A stretch of DNA of 64,000 nt. Origin: Fictibacillus fluitans (GTDB taxonomy: Bacteria > Bacillota > Bacilli > Bacillales > Fictibacillaceae). Positions within the stretch are counted from its first letter, which is position 1. The number at the start of each line of letters is the position of its first letter. The stretch covers positions 28,089-92,088 of the forward strand of contig NZ_JAUHTR010000015.1 of assembly GCF_030418125.1 (NCBI RefSeq), read 5' to 3'. Below the pieces are notes generated by a model that ran no database searches, was not told where the DNA came from, and saw nothing but the letters and a program-made list of their open reading frames with translations. The translations under genes and the position numbers were made by a program. Below, piece by piece: positions 8,127-15,500 of the stretch.

Positions 8127-9017
8127 ATGAACAAAAACAGCATATATCAAGAAAATCTGCTGGAAGGTGATTATTTTCCAAAAGTAGTTGCTTATTACTT
8201 TAAAGAATGGAACGAGTTTCGTATGCCGCCTCACCGGCATGATCAAGTAGAGATTATGTATGTGATCCACGGAAAGTGTATGGTCGATGTAGAAGGTGAG
8301 AGAATTTTACTGAAAAAAAATGATTTCATTTTATTGGATGCAAATATCGCTCATGCACTAACCGTGGAAAAACATCACCCATGCCGGATGCTGAATATTG
8401 AATTTCGTTTTATGAAAAAAGAAGGTCCTTCCCCTTCCTTCAAGGTATTGGCCGCTCAGGATAAGGCATTTTCACAGATGCTGAACAATTGTTGGCCCTA
8501 TCTCGTTTTAAAGGACCAGGAGGACACCTATCATATTCTTAAAAGTTTGGTTCAAGAGCTTAACAAGAAGAATTCACAGAATGAAATAATGACTCATCTC
8601 CTGATTTCCCAGCTTCTTATTCAAATCGCACGAATGGCGGAAGATTCCATAGTAAACCCACCGAGGCAGCAAACCAATCAATATGTACAACAAACCATTG
8701 CTTTCATTCGTGAAAACTATGATCGCGATCTTGAAATCAAAGAACTGGCTGATAGGGTTAACCTTCACCCGGGGTATCTTCACCGCATTTTTAAGCGCTT
8801 TACTGGAGCAACGGTTATAGAGTATGTAACTTCCCTCCGAATGGAAAAAGCGAAAATGCTCTTGGCAGAGACCGAAATTCCGGTAATCGATATTTGTGAT
8901 TATATTGGAATGAACAGCCGGCAATATTTTAGTGCTTTATTTAAAAAATATACGGGGCAGGCACCAGTGGAGTTTAGAAAGGCAAGGCTCAGAGAACAAG
9001 AGATTTGTTCCTGGTGA
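8127..9017 (+). CDS. AraC-family transcriptional regulator with cupin sensor domain
   Basis: 296 residues. The N-terminal cupin-like sensor contains MPPHRHDQVEIMYVIHGKCMVDVEG (metal or sugar pocket layout) at about 30-60. The C-terminal double helix-turn-helix (residues about 190-290) contains LADRVNLHPGYLHRIFKRF and the signature IGMNSRQYFSALFKKYTG. AAGGAGG precedes the ATG by 6 nt. It sits about 100 bp upstream of and parallel to a GH4 glycosidase, so it most likely activates that gene in response to an alpha-galactoside or alpha-glucoside; the inducer is inferred. Confidence 0.9.
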   Translation: MNKNSIYQENLLEGDYFPKVVAYYFKEWNEFRMPPHRHDQVEIMYVIHGKCMVDVEGERILLKKNDFILLDANIAHALTVEKHHPCRMLNIEFRFMKKEGPSPSFKVLAAQDKAFSQMLNNCWPYLVLKDQEDTYHILKSLVQELNKKNSQNEIMTHLLISQLLIQIARMAEDSIVNPPRQQTNQYVQQTIAFIRENYDRDLEIKELADRVNLHPGYLHRIFKRFTGATVIEYVTSLRMEKAKMLLAETEIPVIDICDYIGMNSRQYFSALFKKYTGQAPVEFRKARLREQEICSW

Positions 9018-9119
9018 GAATATTATACATGCCATCCTTAGAATGGTTACGATTTTAATAACCTTCCTCTGCAAAACTCGATACACTTTTTGTAACAACT
9101 TCTAGGGGAGGATAAATAA

Positions 9120-10625
9120 ATGGCATTTAAAGTCGCATTTATAGGCGCGGGAAGCATCGGGTTTACCCGGGGGCTGCTGAGAGATTTGCTGTCTGTACCA
9201 GAGTTTAAGGATATTGAAGTGGCATTCACTGATATCAATGAACAAAATTTACAGATGGTCACCGAACTGTGTCAGCGGGATATGGTTCAGAATGGATTCA
9301 ATATACGTATTCATTCTACATTGGACAGAAGAGAGGCATTTCGGAATGCAAAGTATATTTTTTCAGTCGTCAGGGTTGGAGGGCTTGAAGCATTCCGCCA
9401 CGATATCGATATCCCCCTGAAATATGGGATTGATCAGTGCGTAGGGGATACGTTGTGTGCTGGCGGAATCATGTATGGTCAGCGGGGCATTCATGAAATG
9501 CTGAGTATTTGCAAAGATATTCGGGAAACAGCTGATCCGGACTGCCTGCTGTTAAACTATGCCAACCCGATGGCCATGATCACCTGGGCATGCAATAGGT
9601 ATGGCGGAGTGAAAACAATCGGCCTATGCCATGGAGTTCAGCACGGACACAGTCAAATCGCACAAGTACTTGGCTTAAAGAAGGAAGAAGTGGATATCAT
9701 CTGTGCTGGGATCAATCATCAGACATGGTACATTCAGGTTAAGCACAAAGGCGAAGACATGACAGGTAAATTGCTTGTGGCCTTTGAAGCACACCCGGAT
9801 TTCAAACAAACGGAAAAAGTACGAATTGATATGCTTAGAAGATTCGGTTATTACAGCACCGAATCAAACGGGCACTTAAGTGAGTACTTGCCATGGTACA
9901 GAAAGCGCCAGGAAGAAATTCCAGAGTGGATTGATCTCGGAAGCTGGATCAATGGGGAGACAGGAGGCTACCTGAGGACCTGTACAGAAGGACGGAACTG
10001 GTTTGAAACCGACTTCCCTAACTGGTTAAAGGACCCGGCGATCGTTTATAAAGAGGAAAACCGAAGTGAAGAACATGGTTCTTATATCATTGAAGCTTTG
10101 GAGACAGGAAGAGTGTACCGGGGACATTTTAATGTGGTGAATCATGGCGTTATTTCCAACCTTCCGGATGATGCTGTGATTGAAGCACCAGGATATGTGG
10201 ATAGAAACGGGATCAGCATTCCCAAAGTTGGAGAATTGCCACTCGGATGTGCGGCAGTTTGCAATGCGAGCATTTCTGTACAGCGCCTTGCGGTTGAAGC
10301 AGCAGTACAAGGGAACGACCAATTGCTGCGCCAGGCCATGATGATGGATCCTCTTGTTGGAGCGGTATGCAATACGAAAGAAATTTGGCAGCTGACCGAT
10401 GAGATGCTTGTCGCTCAGGAACAGTGGCTCCCTCAGTATGAAAAGGCGATTTGTAAAGCAAAAGAACGCCTCAACAATGGCCCTCTTTTACCCACGAAGA
10501 ATTACAAGGGAGCTGCAAGAATTCCAATAAAAACGATAGATGAAATGGCAAGTAACCGCGAGGCTGCCAATCGAAATGCCGGAGAGTCGGATAAAGCCAA
10601 AGATCGCTCCCCTGCAGGAAGATAG
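9120..10625 (+). CDS. GH4 family alpha-galactosidase/alpha-glucosidase
   Basis: 501-residue NAD- and metal-dependent glycosidase of family GH4, which cleaves by an oxidation-elimination mechanism. The Rossmann motif FIGAGSIGFTRGLLRDL is at the N terminus. NYANPMAMITW, GLCHGVQHGH (metal-binding Cys) and GINHQTWYIQ (metal-binding His) are the typical GH4 signatures; CHGVQ is closer to MelA-type alpha-galactosidases than to 6-phospho-glycosidases. GGGGAGG lies 8 nt before the ATG. No transporter gene adjoins it, so uptake must be encoded elsewhere. A hairpin terminator follows. Confidence 0.87.
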   Translation: MAFKVAFIGAGSIGFTRGLLRDLLSVPEFKDIEVAFTDINEQNLQMVTELCQRDMVQNGFNIRIHSTLDRREAFRNAKYIFSVVRVGGLEAFRHDIDIPLKYGIDQCVGDTLCAGGIMYGQRGIHEMLSICKDIRETADPDCLLLNYANPMAMITWACNRYGGVKTIGLCHGVQHGHSQIAQVLGLKKEEVDIICAGINHQTWYIQVKHKGEDMTGKLLVAFEAHPDFKQTEKVRIDMLRRFGYYSTESNGHLSEYLPWYRKRQEEIPEWIDLGSWINGETGGYLRTCTEGRNWFETDFPNWLKDPAIVYKEENRSEEHGSYIIEALETGRVYRGHFNVVNHGVISNLPDDAVIEAPGYVDRNGISIPKVGELPLGCAAVCNASISVQRLAVEAAVQGNDQLLRQAMMMDPLVGAVCNTKEIWQLTDEMLVAQEQWLPQYEKAICKAKERLNNGPLLPTKNYKGAARIPIKTIDEMASNREAANRNAGESDKAKDRSPAGR

Positions 10626-10649
10626 TATACAAACGATAAGAATACCGTG

Positions 10650-10680
10650 ATCCTGATTAATTAATAATTGGGATTTTTTC
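10650..10680 (+). terminator. Terminator after the GH4 gene
   Basis: 10-bp stem with two G-T pairs (atcctgatta/taattgggat) and a 5-nt loop, followed by six Ts. Confidence 0.65.
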
Positions 10681-10776
10681 TATGGAGTGTAATTTTTTAT
10701 TTGTATTTAACCTTATACTTTAGTCATACGATCATTTGCTTGATCTTCGAGTTTTCAGCAAAAGGGGAGATGTCAA

Positions 10777-11118
10777 TTGACGACGGCAGCAGAAGATTTT
10801 TATTGTGATGAAGTATTAAGTGGGAATACAGAAGTAGAAAAGGTGTGGGAAACGGAGCACACGCTGGCTTTTTATCATACCCGGCCGTTTTATAAAGTAC
10901 ATATTGTTGTTATCCCGAAGCAGCATATTCTCTCCTTTCTTGAGATTGACGAAGAAACGAAACATATAATGGAGGATGTATTTTCTGTTATTCAAAAGGT
11001 CGCAAATGGTGTAAATGAGAAGTATGGCGCTTGTACTGTATCTTCCAATGTAGGAGGATACCAAAGCAATAAACATATGCATTGGCATGTCCGTTTTGGC
11101 GACCGCATCCGGTCATAA
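10777..11118 (+). CDS. HIT family nucleotide hydrolase
   Basis: 113-residue histidine-triad protein. The triad HMHWHV lies near residues 101-106, and the upstream HIVVIPKQHILSF strand is typical of the fold. The family hydrolyses nucleotide phosphoramidates or related substrates. The start is TTG at 10777 with AGGGGAG about 8 nt upstream; no in-frame ATG fits as well. It is followed by a strong bidirectional hairpin. Confidence 0.85.
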   Translation: MTTAAEDFYCDEVLSGNTEVEKVWETEHTLAFYHTRPFYKVHIVVIPKQHILSFLEIDEETKHIMEDVFSVIQKVANGVNEKYGACTVSSNVGGYQSNKHMHWHVRFGDRIRS

Positions 11119-11129
11119 CCCCATTCAGG

Positions 11130-11160
11130 AAGTAAGAGCCCGTGTCCCGGGCTCTTACTT
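11130..11160. terminator. Bidirectional terminator
   Basis: 13-bp perfect stem aagtaagagcccg/cgggctcttactt with a 5-nt loop between convergent genes. It overlaps the stop codon of the minus-strand gene. Confidence 0.75.
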
Positions 11161-11559
11161 GACAGTTGGCGTTTCTTTTACCACAATGACGGGCGTGATT
11201 TTGCGCTGCACACACTCATCCAGTTCTCCATTTGGAATAAGGCCGAGAGTCAGCGCAGCTTCAATTTTTTGCTTATCAGGCTGTTTGGTAGTGATGATGC
11301 AATCCTTAAGGTTCAGTTCTTCGAGCTTTTGAACCGTTTTATCGTTATGAAAGCTTTCGGATTTGCGGATTTGCCTCTGCAGCTTGTAGGTTCCGTACCG
11401 GATTTCGCCTTTTTCACTGTGTCCAAGGACAGAATCAAAATGTGCATTGAATTTTGTTTTCAACTCGGAAAGCTCTGCGTCAATGGCTTTTGAAAGCTGA
11501 TTCAGTTCATGAAAACGTGATACCATCTCTTCGGTAACTTGTCCCACTTTTGTATCCAT
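11155..11559 (-). CDS. Hypothetical coiled-coil protein (134 aa)
   Basis: Soluble 134-residue protein. The N-terminal 60 residues (EEMVSRFHELNQLSKAIDAE and following) read as a helical coiled coil; the rest (ITTKQPDKQKIEAALTLGLI, ITPVIVVKETPTVK) is mixed. AGGGGG lies 9 nt before the ATG. The layout faintly resembles Gam-like or siphophage accessory proteins, but that is not enough to name it. Monocistronic. Confidence 0.65.
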   Translation of the reverse strand: MDTKVGQVTEEMVSRFHELNQLSKAIDAELSELKTKFNAHFDSVLGHSEKGEIRYGTYKLQRQIRKSESFHNDKTVQKLEELNLKDCIITTKQPDKQKIEAALTLGLIPNGELDECVQRKITPVIVVKETPTVK

Positions 11560-11667
11560 TTATTAACCCCCTTGGTTTTACTTCATCTTTATGCGGCAGA
11601 GCAAAAAATAGTACGGTGTAGTATAATAAAAGGAGGTAATTACTCTTTTTGAAAGGGGAGCTGATGT

Positions 11668-12036
11668 GTGGATTTTGCCTTTATGATGGCTGAGCAGCGC
11701 ATTAAGGATGCGATTCAAAAGGGAGACTTGGACGATTTGCCGGGGAAAGGGAAACCGCTTGAACTCGAGGATCTCTCCACCGTTCCCCAGGAGTTAAGGA
11801 TGGGCTACAAGATCCTGAAAAATGCAGGATATGTTCCTGAAGAAGTGCAGCTGAAAAAGGAAATGATGTCAATTCACGATCTCATTGATCTTTGCCAGGA
11901 CCCTGAGGAAAAAGAAAGGCTCAAAAAGAAATGGACCGAGAAGTCACTGCGGTTTAATGCATTAATGGAAAAGCGAAAAATATCCAATTCCTCCGCATTC
12001 GGAGCGTATAGGAATAAAATTCATAAAAAATTTTAA
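11668..12036 (+). CDS. DUF1992 (DnaJ-homologue-type) protein
   Basis: 122 residues. MMAEQRIKDAIQKGDLDDLP, then GKGKPLELEDLSTVPQELRM and ILKNAGYVPEEVQLKKE match the DUF1992 conserved core, found in bacterial proteins and eukaryotic DNAJC28. The role is unknown. The start is GTG at 11668 with AAAGGGGAG 7 nt upstream; the ATG 4 nt earlier is out of frame. A family A repeat follows. Confidence 0.82.
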   Translation: MDFAFMMAEQRIKDAIQKGDLDDLPGKGKPLELEDLSTVPQELRMGYKILKNAGYVPEEVQLKKEMMSIHDLIDLCQDPEEKERLKKKWTEKSLRFNALMEKRKISNSSAFGAYRNKIHKKF

Positions 12037-12088
12037 CAGCTCCCACGTATATGGGGGGCTTTTGTTTTTGATTTAAGCCCTAAAAAAA

Positions 12089-12387
12089 GATGCCCTTAAA
12101 GTCAAGAATTGACCTTCAAGCAGGTTTTTGCATAAAAAAGCTTCCTGAAAAGTTGATTGTAGTGGAAGGTGCGATATCCTCGAAAATGAACAACACATTT
12201 TCTTCGTGCGATGAGAAGCTGCCGAAGCTTTTCTTGTCCTACGGGACTAGCGGGGCAGGTGAGACTAAGGAGGTGTTTACGCCGGTTACAGGCTCACCGC
12301 CCGCCCCGTGAAAGTAGGCGCTCGCGCCGGTAAAAGCGAGCAGCCTGGAACGAAAATCAACGGCTTCCAGACTGCCTTGAAAGCCCC
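12089..12387 (+). repeat. Long copy of dispersed repeat family A
   Basis: About 300 bp. The left arm contains agtcaagaattgaccttcaa, the centre ggaaggtgcgat and the palindrome-rich caccgcccgccccgtgaaag stretch, and the right arm aaaatcaacggcttccagac. The outer ends are roughly inverted (gcccttaaagtc and gccttgaaagcccc). It carries an extra segment (about 12180-12240) missing from the other copies. Six-frame reading gives only short shadow frames. Confidence 0.8.
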
Positions 12388-12407
12388 ATTTTTTTTACTT
12401 TTAACCC

Positions 12408-12443
12408 AAAAAAGCTGACCTCCATCTAAGAGGCCAGCTTTTT
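12408..12443 (-). terminator. Terminator after bshB2
   Basis: Long imperfect stem gctgacctc/gaggccagc flanked by A and T runs just past the bshB2 stop. Confidence 0.7.
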
Positions 12444-12448
12444 ATACA

Positions 12449-13111
12449 TTAGAATTTATATGTCCAGAACTGCTCTTTGTTGATGCGCTTAAGCACTTCC
12501 GGTACTTTTTCAGGGTTTTCTTCGGCCATTGCTGCGATGATCCATTCAGTCTGCGAACGATGGGCTTTAATTGCTTCAAGCTTTTGGTGTGATACGGAAC
12601 TGACATCGTTAACCACATCAGGCTCACCGAGCATCTCATAGCAGTCATTGGAGAAGGCGACGGCATGAACAACGGGGCGCTGATCTTCCGGAAGCTGTTC
12701 CACTGCCCGGATGACGGCGCGTCCTGTTGCTTCATGGTCCGGATGCACACTGTAACCGGGATAGAAGGTAATGATCAACGTCGGCTTTATCTCTTCGATC
12801 ACATTTCCGATCCGTGCTGCCAATGTTTTGGGGTTCTCAAATTCAACGGTTTTATCGCGCAAGCCCCACATTCTCAGGTCTTGGATGTTCAGTGTATCGG
12901 CTGCTGCCTGCAGTTCTTTTTTTCTGATTTTCGGCAGGGATTCACGAGTGGCAAAAGGTGGATTCCCCATGTTGCGGCCCATTTCACCTAAAGTCAGGCA
13001 AACATAAGTGACAGGCACTCCCTTTTTGGTATTCATGGCGATGGTGCCGGAGACCCCGAATGCTTCATCATCTGGATGGGGAAATACGACTAAAACATGT
13101 TCATGTGACAT
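12449..13111 (-). CDS. bshB2: Bacillithiol biosynthesis deacetylase BshB2
   Basis: 220-residue zinc-dependent GlcNAc-malate deacetylase of the LmbE family, the second step of bacillithiol synthesis. The zinc and catalytic motif FPHPDDEAFG is at residues 10-19, and HPDHEATGRA near 120 supplies the third zinc ligand and the acid. GEMGRNMGNPPFATRE is typical of the BshB2 (YojG) branch. It lies 11 bp after yojF, as in B. subtilis, with its own GGAGG. Cytoplasmic thiol redox function. Confidence 0.92.
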   Translation of the reverse strand: MSHEHVLVVFPHPDDEAFGVSGTIAMNTKKGVPVTYVCLTLGEMGRNMGNPPFATRESLPKIRKKELQAAADTLNIQDLRMWGLRDKTVEFENPKTLAARIGNVIEEIKPTLIITFYPGYSVHPDHEATGRAVIRAVEQLPEDQRPVVHAVAFSNDCYEMLGEPDVVNDVSSVSHQKLEAIKAHRSQTEWIIAAMAEENPEKVPEVLKRINKEQFWTYKF

Positions 13112-13122
13112 ATGGTAACCTC

Positions 13123-13473
13123 CTATTCAAACGGATGGGGACTAAGCTGAAGTGCAACAGCCAGTTTGCCTTCTGCATCATGTCCGGCAAGCAAAAGCTG
13201 GCCGTCCTCGTTTACTTCCCAATGCGTCAGGCCTTCAGCGTAAACCCATCCCAGTTCAATTTTCAATCCAGCACGGTAAGGAGCCTTGTCTCCCGTGATA
13301 ATTCCCCGCTCAAAATTCACTTTTGCATTACGTATATAAGCGCCCACTGAAAAGAACGACTGATTAAAGTGAGAAGCGTATGCTCCGTTTGTTGTTTCTA
13401 AATGTAAGTAAACATCCTGGTTCAAATAGTTATCGATTTCTTTTTGAACCGTATCTAGTGTGATCGGCTGCAA
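13123..13473 (-). CDS. yojF: YojF family protein (DUF1806)
   Basis: 116 residues starting MQPITLDTVQKEIDNYLNQD, with the beta-rich body YAEGLTHWEVNEDGQLLLAG typical of YojF. It heads a two-gene operon with bshB2, an association that is conserved in bacilli; its biochemical role is unknown. GAGGG lies about 10 nt before the ATG. Confidence 0.88.
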   Translation of the reverse strand: MQPITLDTVQKEIDNYLNQDVYLHLETTNGAYASHFNQSFFSVGAYIRNAKVNFERGIITGDKAPYRAGLKIELGWVYAEGLTHWEVNEDGQLLLAGHDAEGKLAVALQLSPHPFE

Positions 13474-13572
13474 GGTTTTCCCTCCTCAATAAGCTTCATT
13501 TCAATCATTATACTTGAACTTCTGCCAAAGCGTTAAATAAACTGCCTGACAACCGGAGGGCTTTTTGCCCAT

Positions 13573-13608
13573 AAAAAAGAGGAATTCGTTATGCTTAATT
13601 CCTCTTTT
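13573..13608 (-). terminator. Terminator after yfhD
   Basis: Stem aagaggaatt/aattcctctt followed by Ts on the minus strand. Confidence 0.7.
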
Positions 13609-13615
13609 CACGCGT

Positions 13616-13813
13616 TTATTCAGCTTCTTCATCCTTGCGAACCACTTCAGTCGGCTCGAAGCCCGGTGGCGATGTTAATTCATATTGAGAAGTCAGTTCT
13701 TCGGCAAGTTCTGCTTCCTGGTTGTCATGCACAATTTCGTATTTCGGAGTTTGAGGAAGCGTTGCTTTGTTTTTGTCGCGTGCCGGCTGTTTATGGCTGT
13801 TGCCTCTGCCCAT
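13616..13813 (-). CDS. yfhD: YfhD family small protein
   Basis: 65-residue hydrophilic protein beginning MGRGNSHKQPARDKNKATLP, followed by an acidic helix (EAELAEELTSQYE) and an acidic end. This is the pattern of YfhD, a small protein of sporulating bacilli with no known function. AGGTGGGG precedes the ATG. Confidence 0.75.
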   Translation of the reverse strand: MGRGNSHKQPARDKNKATLPQTPKYEIVHDNQEAELAEELTSQYELTSPPGFEPTEVVRKDEEAE

Positions 13814-13883
13814 GGTTACCCCACCTTTTCTTAACGGATATAGTGGTTAGGGTCCCAAGCTGCGTCATTTTTATTCAGACCAT

Positions 13884-13911
13884 AAAAAAAGAGCAGACCG
13901 GGGTCTGCTCC
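13884..13911 (-). terminator. Terminator after pdxK
   Basis: Stem gagcagacc/ggtctgctc with a 2-nt loop followed by Ts on the minus strand. Confidence 0.75.
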
Positions 13912-13919
13912 TGTGGGTA

Positions 13920-14732
13920 TTATAAATTTTTGGAGTTGCGGTAGGCGCTGTGGTCCGTCGGGCCGACATACTCGTTCAAAGGGAAGGAGTGCCGGATTGC
14001 TTCTGTAATAAAGTCCTTGGCAACAGAAATGGCTTCTTTCACCGATTTTCCTTTTGCAAGCTCTGCTGCTACTGCGGAAGAATACGTACAGCCTGCACCG
14101 TGCGTGTAGGTGGTGTCAATGCGGTCAGATTCAAGAACATCGAATGTTTCTCCGTCAAATACTACATCGACTGCTTTTTCGTGTACGAGTTTGCCTCCGC
14201 CTTTTACGATGACATACCTGGCACCTGCAGATTGGATTTTTTGCGCCGCTTCCTTCATTTCATCCACTGTTGTAATCGGAGACATTCCTGCGAGATGGGC
14301 TGCCTCAAACAAGTTCGGCGTCACGACCGTAGCACGCGGCACCAGAACGTTTTGAAGGGTGTCGGCGAGCTCGGGCTGAAGCGGTTCTGCGCCCTTGCAG
14401 ACCATAACAGGGTCAACGACTACGTTTTTCAATTCATACTTGTCGATTACTTCAGCTGTCGCTTTTATGACATCAACTGAAGCGAGCATTCCCGTTTTCA
14501 CTGCGTCAACACCAATTCCTGCAAGTACGGTTTCTAGCTGTGCCTTGAATAGGTCAAGGGGCAGCAAAGTTACTTCGTGGAACCAGTCCCGCTTCGGATC
14601 CTGGGCCACAATAACGTTAATGGCTGTCATCCCGTATACGCCGAGCTCCTGAAAGGTTTTTAAATCTGCCTGAATGCCTGCTCCGCCGCTAGTATCGGAA
14701 CCGGCAATGGTTAATGCTTTATACATACTCAT
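13920..14732 (-). CDS. pdxK: Pyridoxine/hydroxymethylpyrimidine kinase PdxK
   Basis: 270-residue ribokinase-fold kinase. LTIAGSDTSGGAGIQADLKT at the N terminus and DTTYTHGAGCTYSSAVAAEL near residue 210 (anion hole and catalytic Asp in the THGAGC region) define the PdxK/ThiD family. DPVMVCKGAEPLQPE matches B. subtilis PdxK, which phosphorylates pyridoxal, pyridoxine and pyridoxamine in vitamin B6 salvage. The start at 14732 has AGGAG 7 nt upstream; the longer frame to 14801 has none. Monocistronic. Confidence 0.88.
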   Translation of the reverse strand: MSMYKALTIAGSDTSGGAGIQADLKTFQELGVYGMTAINVIVAQDPKRDWFHEVTLLPLDLFKAQLETVLAGIGVDAVKTGMLASVDVIKATAEVIDKYELKNVVVDPVMVCKGAEPLQPELADTLQNVLVPRATVVTPNLFEAAHLAGMSPITTVDEMKEAAQKIQSAGARYVIVKGGGKLVHEKAVDVVFDGETFDVLESDRIDTTYTHGAGCTYSSAVAAELAKGKSVKEAISVAKDFITEAIRHSFPLNEYVGPTDHSAYRNSKNL

Positions 14733-14794
14733 TGTCCAATCTCCTTTTATGCCTTTTTGTATGATTATTATAAATGTAATTATAGCAATGATCT

Positions 14795-14833
14795 GATCCA
14801 AGACAAAGCCGCTGGCCTTCTTGGATGCTTTTT
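14795..14833 (+). terminator. Plus-strand hairpin with T-run upstream of the PTS IIA gene
   Basis: Stem atccaaga/tcttggat around a GC-rich 13-nt loop, followed by gcttttt. No plus-strand gene precedes it, so it may be a leader attenuator for the gene at 14957 or end an unseen short RNA. The stem is clear; the role is not. Confidence 0.4.
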
Positions 14834-14956
14834 GCCCAATCGTTGTTTAGTTTGCCGGGAAAACGTGAAAAGTAGTAGCAGACGTTATTTCTTTGCTTCA
14901 AGCCTCCGGGTTATGTTTTACTTAATAAATAAAAATAAAACGAGGAAGGTGTTCTT

Positions 14957-15463
14957 ATGCTGCGCAAGTTATTTGGAAAAAAAGAACAAGACACACCCAC
15001 TGAAGAAGTTGTGGTTTCACCGTTAAATGGCCGAATTATTCCTCTCGAAGAAGTGCCTGACCCCGTTTTTTCTGAAAAAATGATGGGTGACGGTATTGCC
15101 GTCGTTCCGGATGACGGTGAGCTGATGTCACCGGTCGATGGCGAGGTGCTCCAAGTATTTCCGACCAAGCATGCCGTCGGAATTAAAACCAAGACCGGTC
15201 TTGAGATTCTTATTCACATCGGACTTGAAACGGTAATGATGAAAGGGGAAGGCTTTACCTCTCTTGTTAAAGAGGGAGACCGTGTGCGGGCAGGCCAGCC
15301 GTTGATTTCCTTTAACGTCGATCTCGTGAATGAAAAAGCAAAAAGCACGGTTACCCCCGTTATTATTACAAATGGCGAGAAAGCGGGCACTGTTGAAAAG
15401 CTCAGCCCGGATCATGCTGAAGCTGGAACGACCCCGATTATGCGCATCACTGACATTAAATAA
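14957..15463 (+). CDS. ypqE: PTS glucose-type IIA protein (YpqE/Crr family)
   Basis: 168-residue phosphocarrier domain. The active-site His lies in ILIHIGLETVMMKGEGF near residue 90 and the second conserved His in TKHAVGIKTKTG near 75. No EIIB or EIIC domains are attached, so it must pass phosphate from HPr to a separate permease, as described for stand-alone IIA proteins of bacilli. AGGAAGG lies 6 nt before the ATG. A strong terminator follows. Confidence 0.9.
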   Translation: MLRKLFGKKEQDTPTEEVVVSPLNGRIIPLEEVPDPVFSEKMMGDGIAVVPDDGELMSPVDGEVLQVFPTKHAVGIKTKTGLEILIHIGLETVMMKGEGFTSLVKEGDRVRAGQPLISFNVDLVNEKAKSTVTPVIITNGEKAGTVEKLSPDHAEAGTTPIMRITDIK

Positions 15464-15500
15464 CCAGGAAAGAAGAGTAATCTTCTTCCTGGCTTTTTTT
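15464..15500 (+). terminator. Terminator after the PTS IIA gene
   Basis: Long stem ccaggaa...ttcctgg followed by seven Ts; it touches the metH stop codon on the other strand. Confidence 0.75.
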
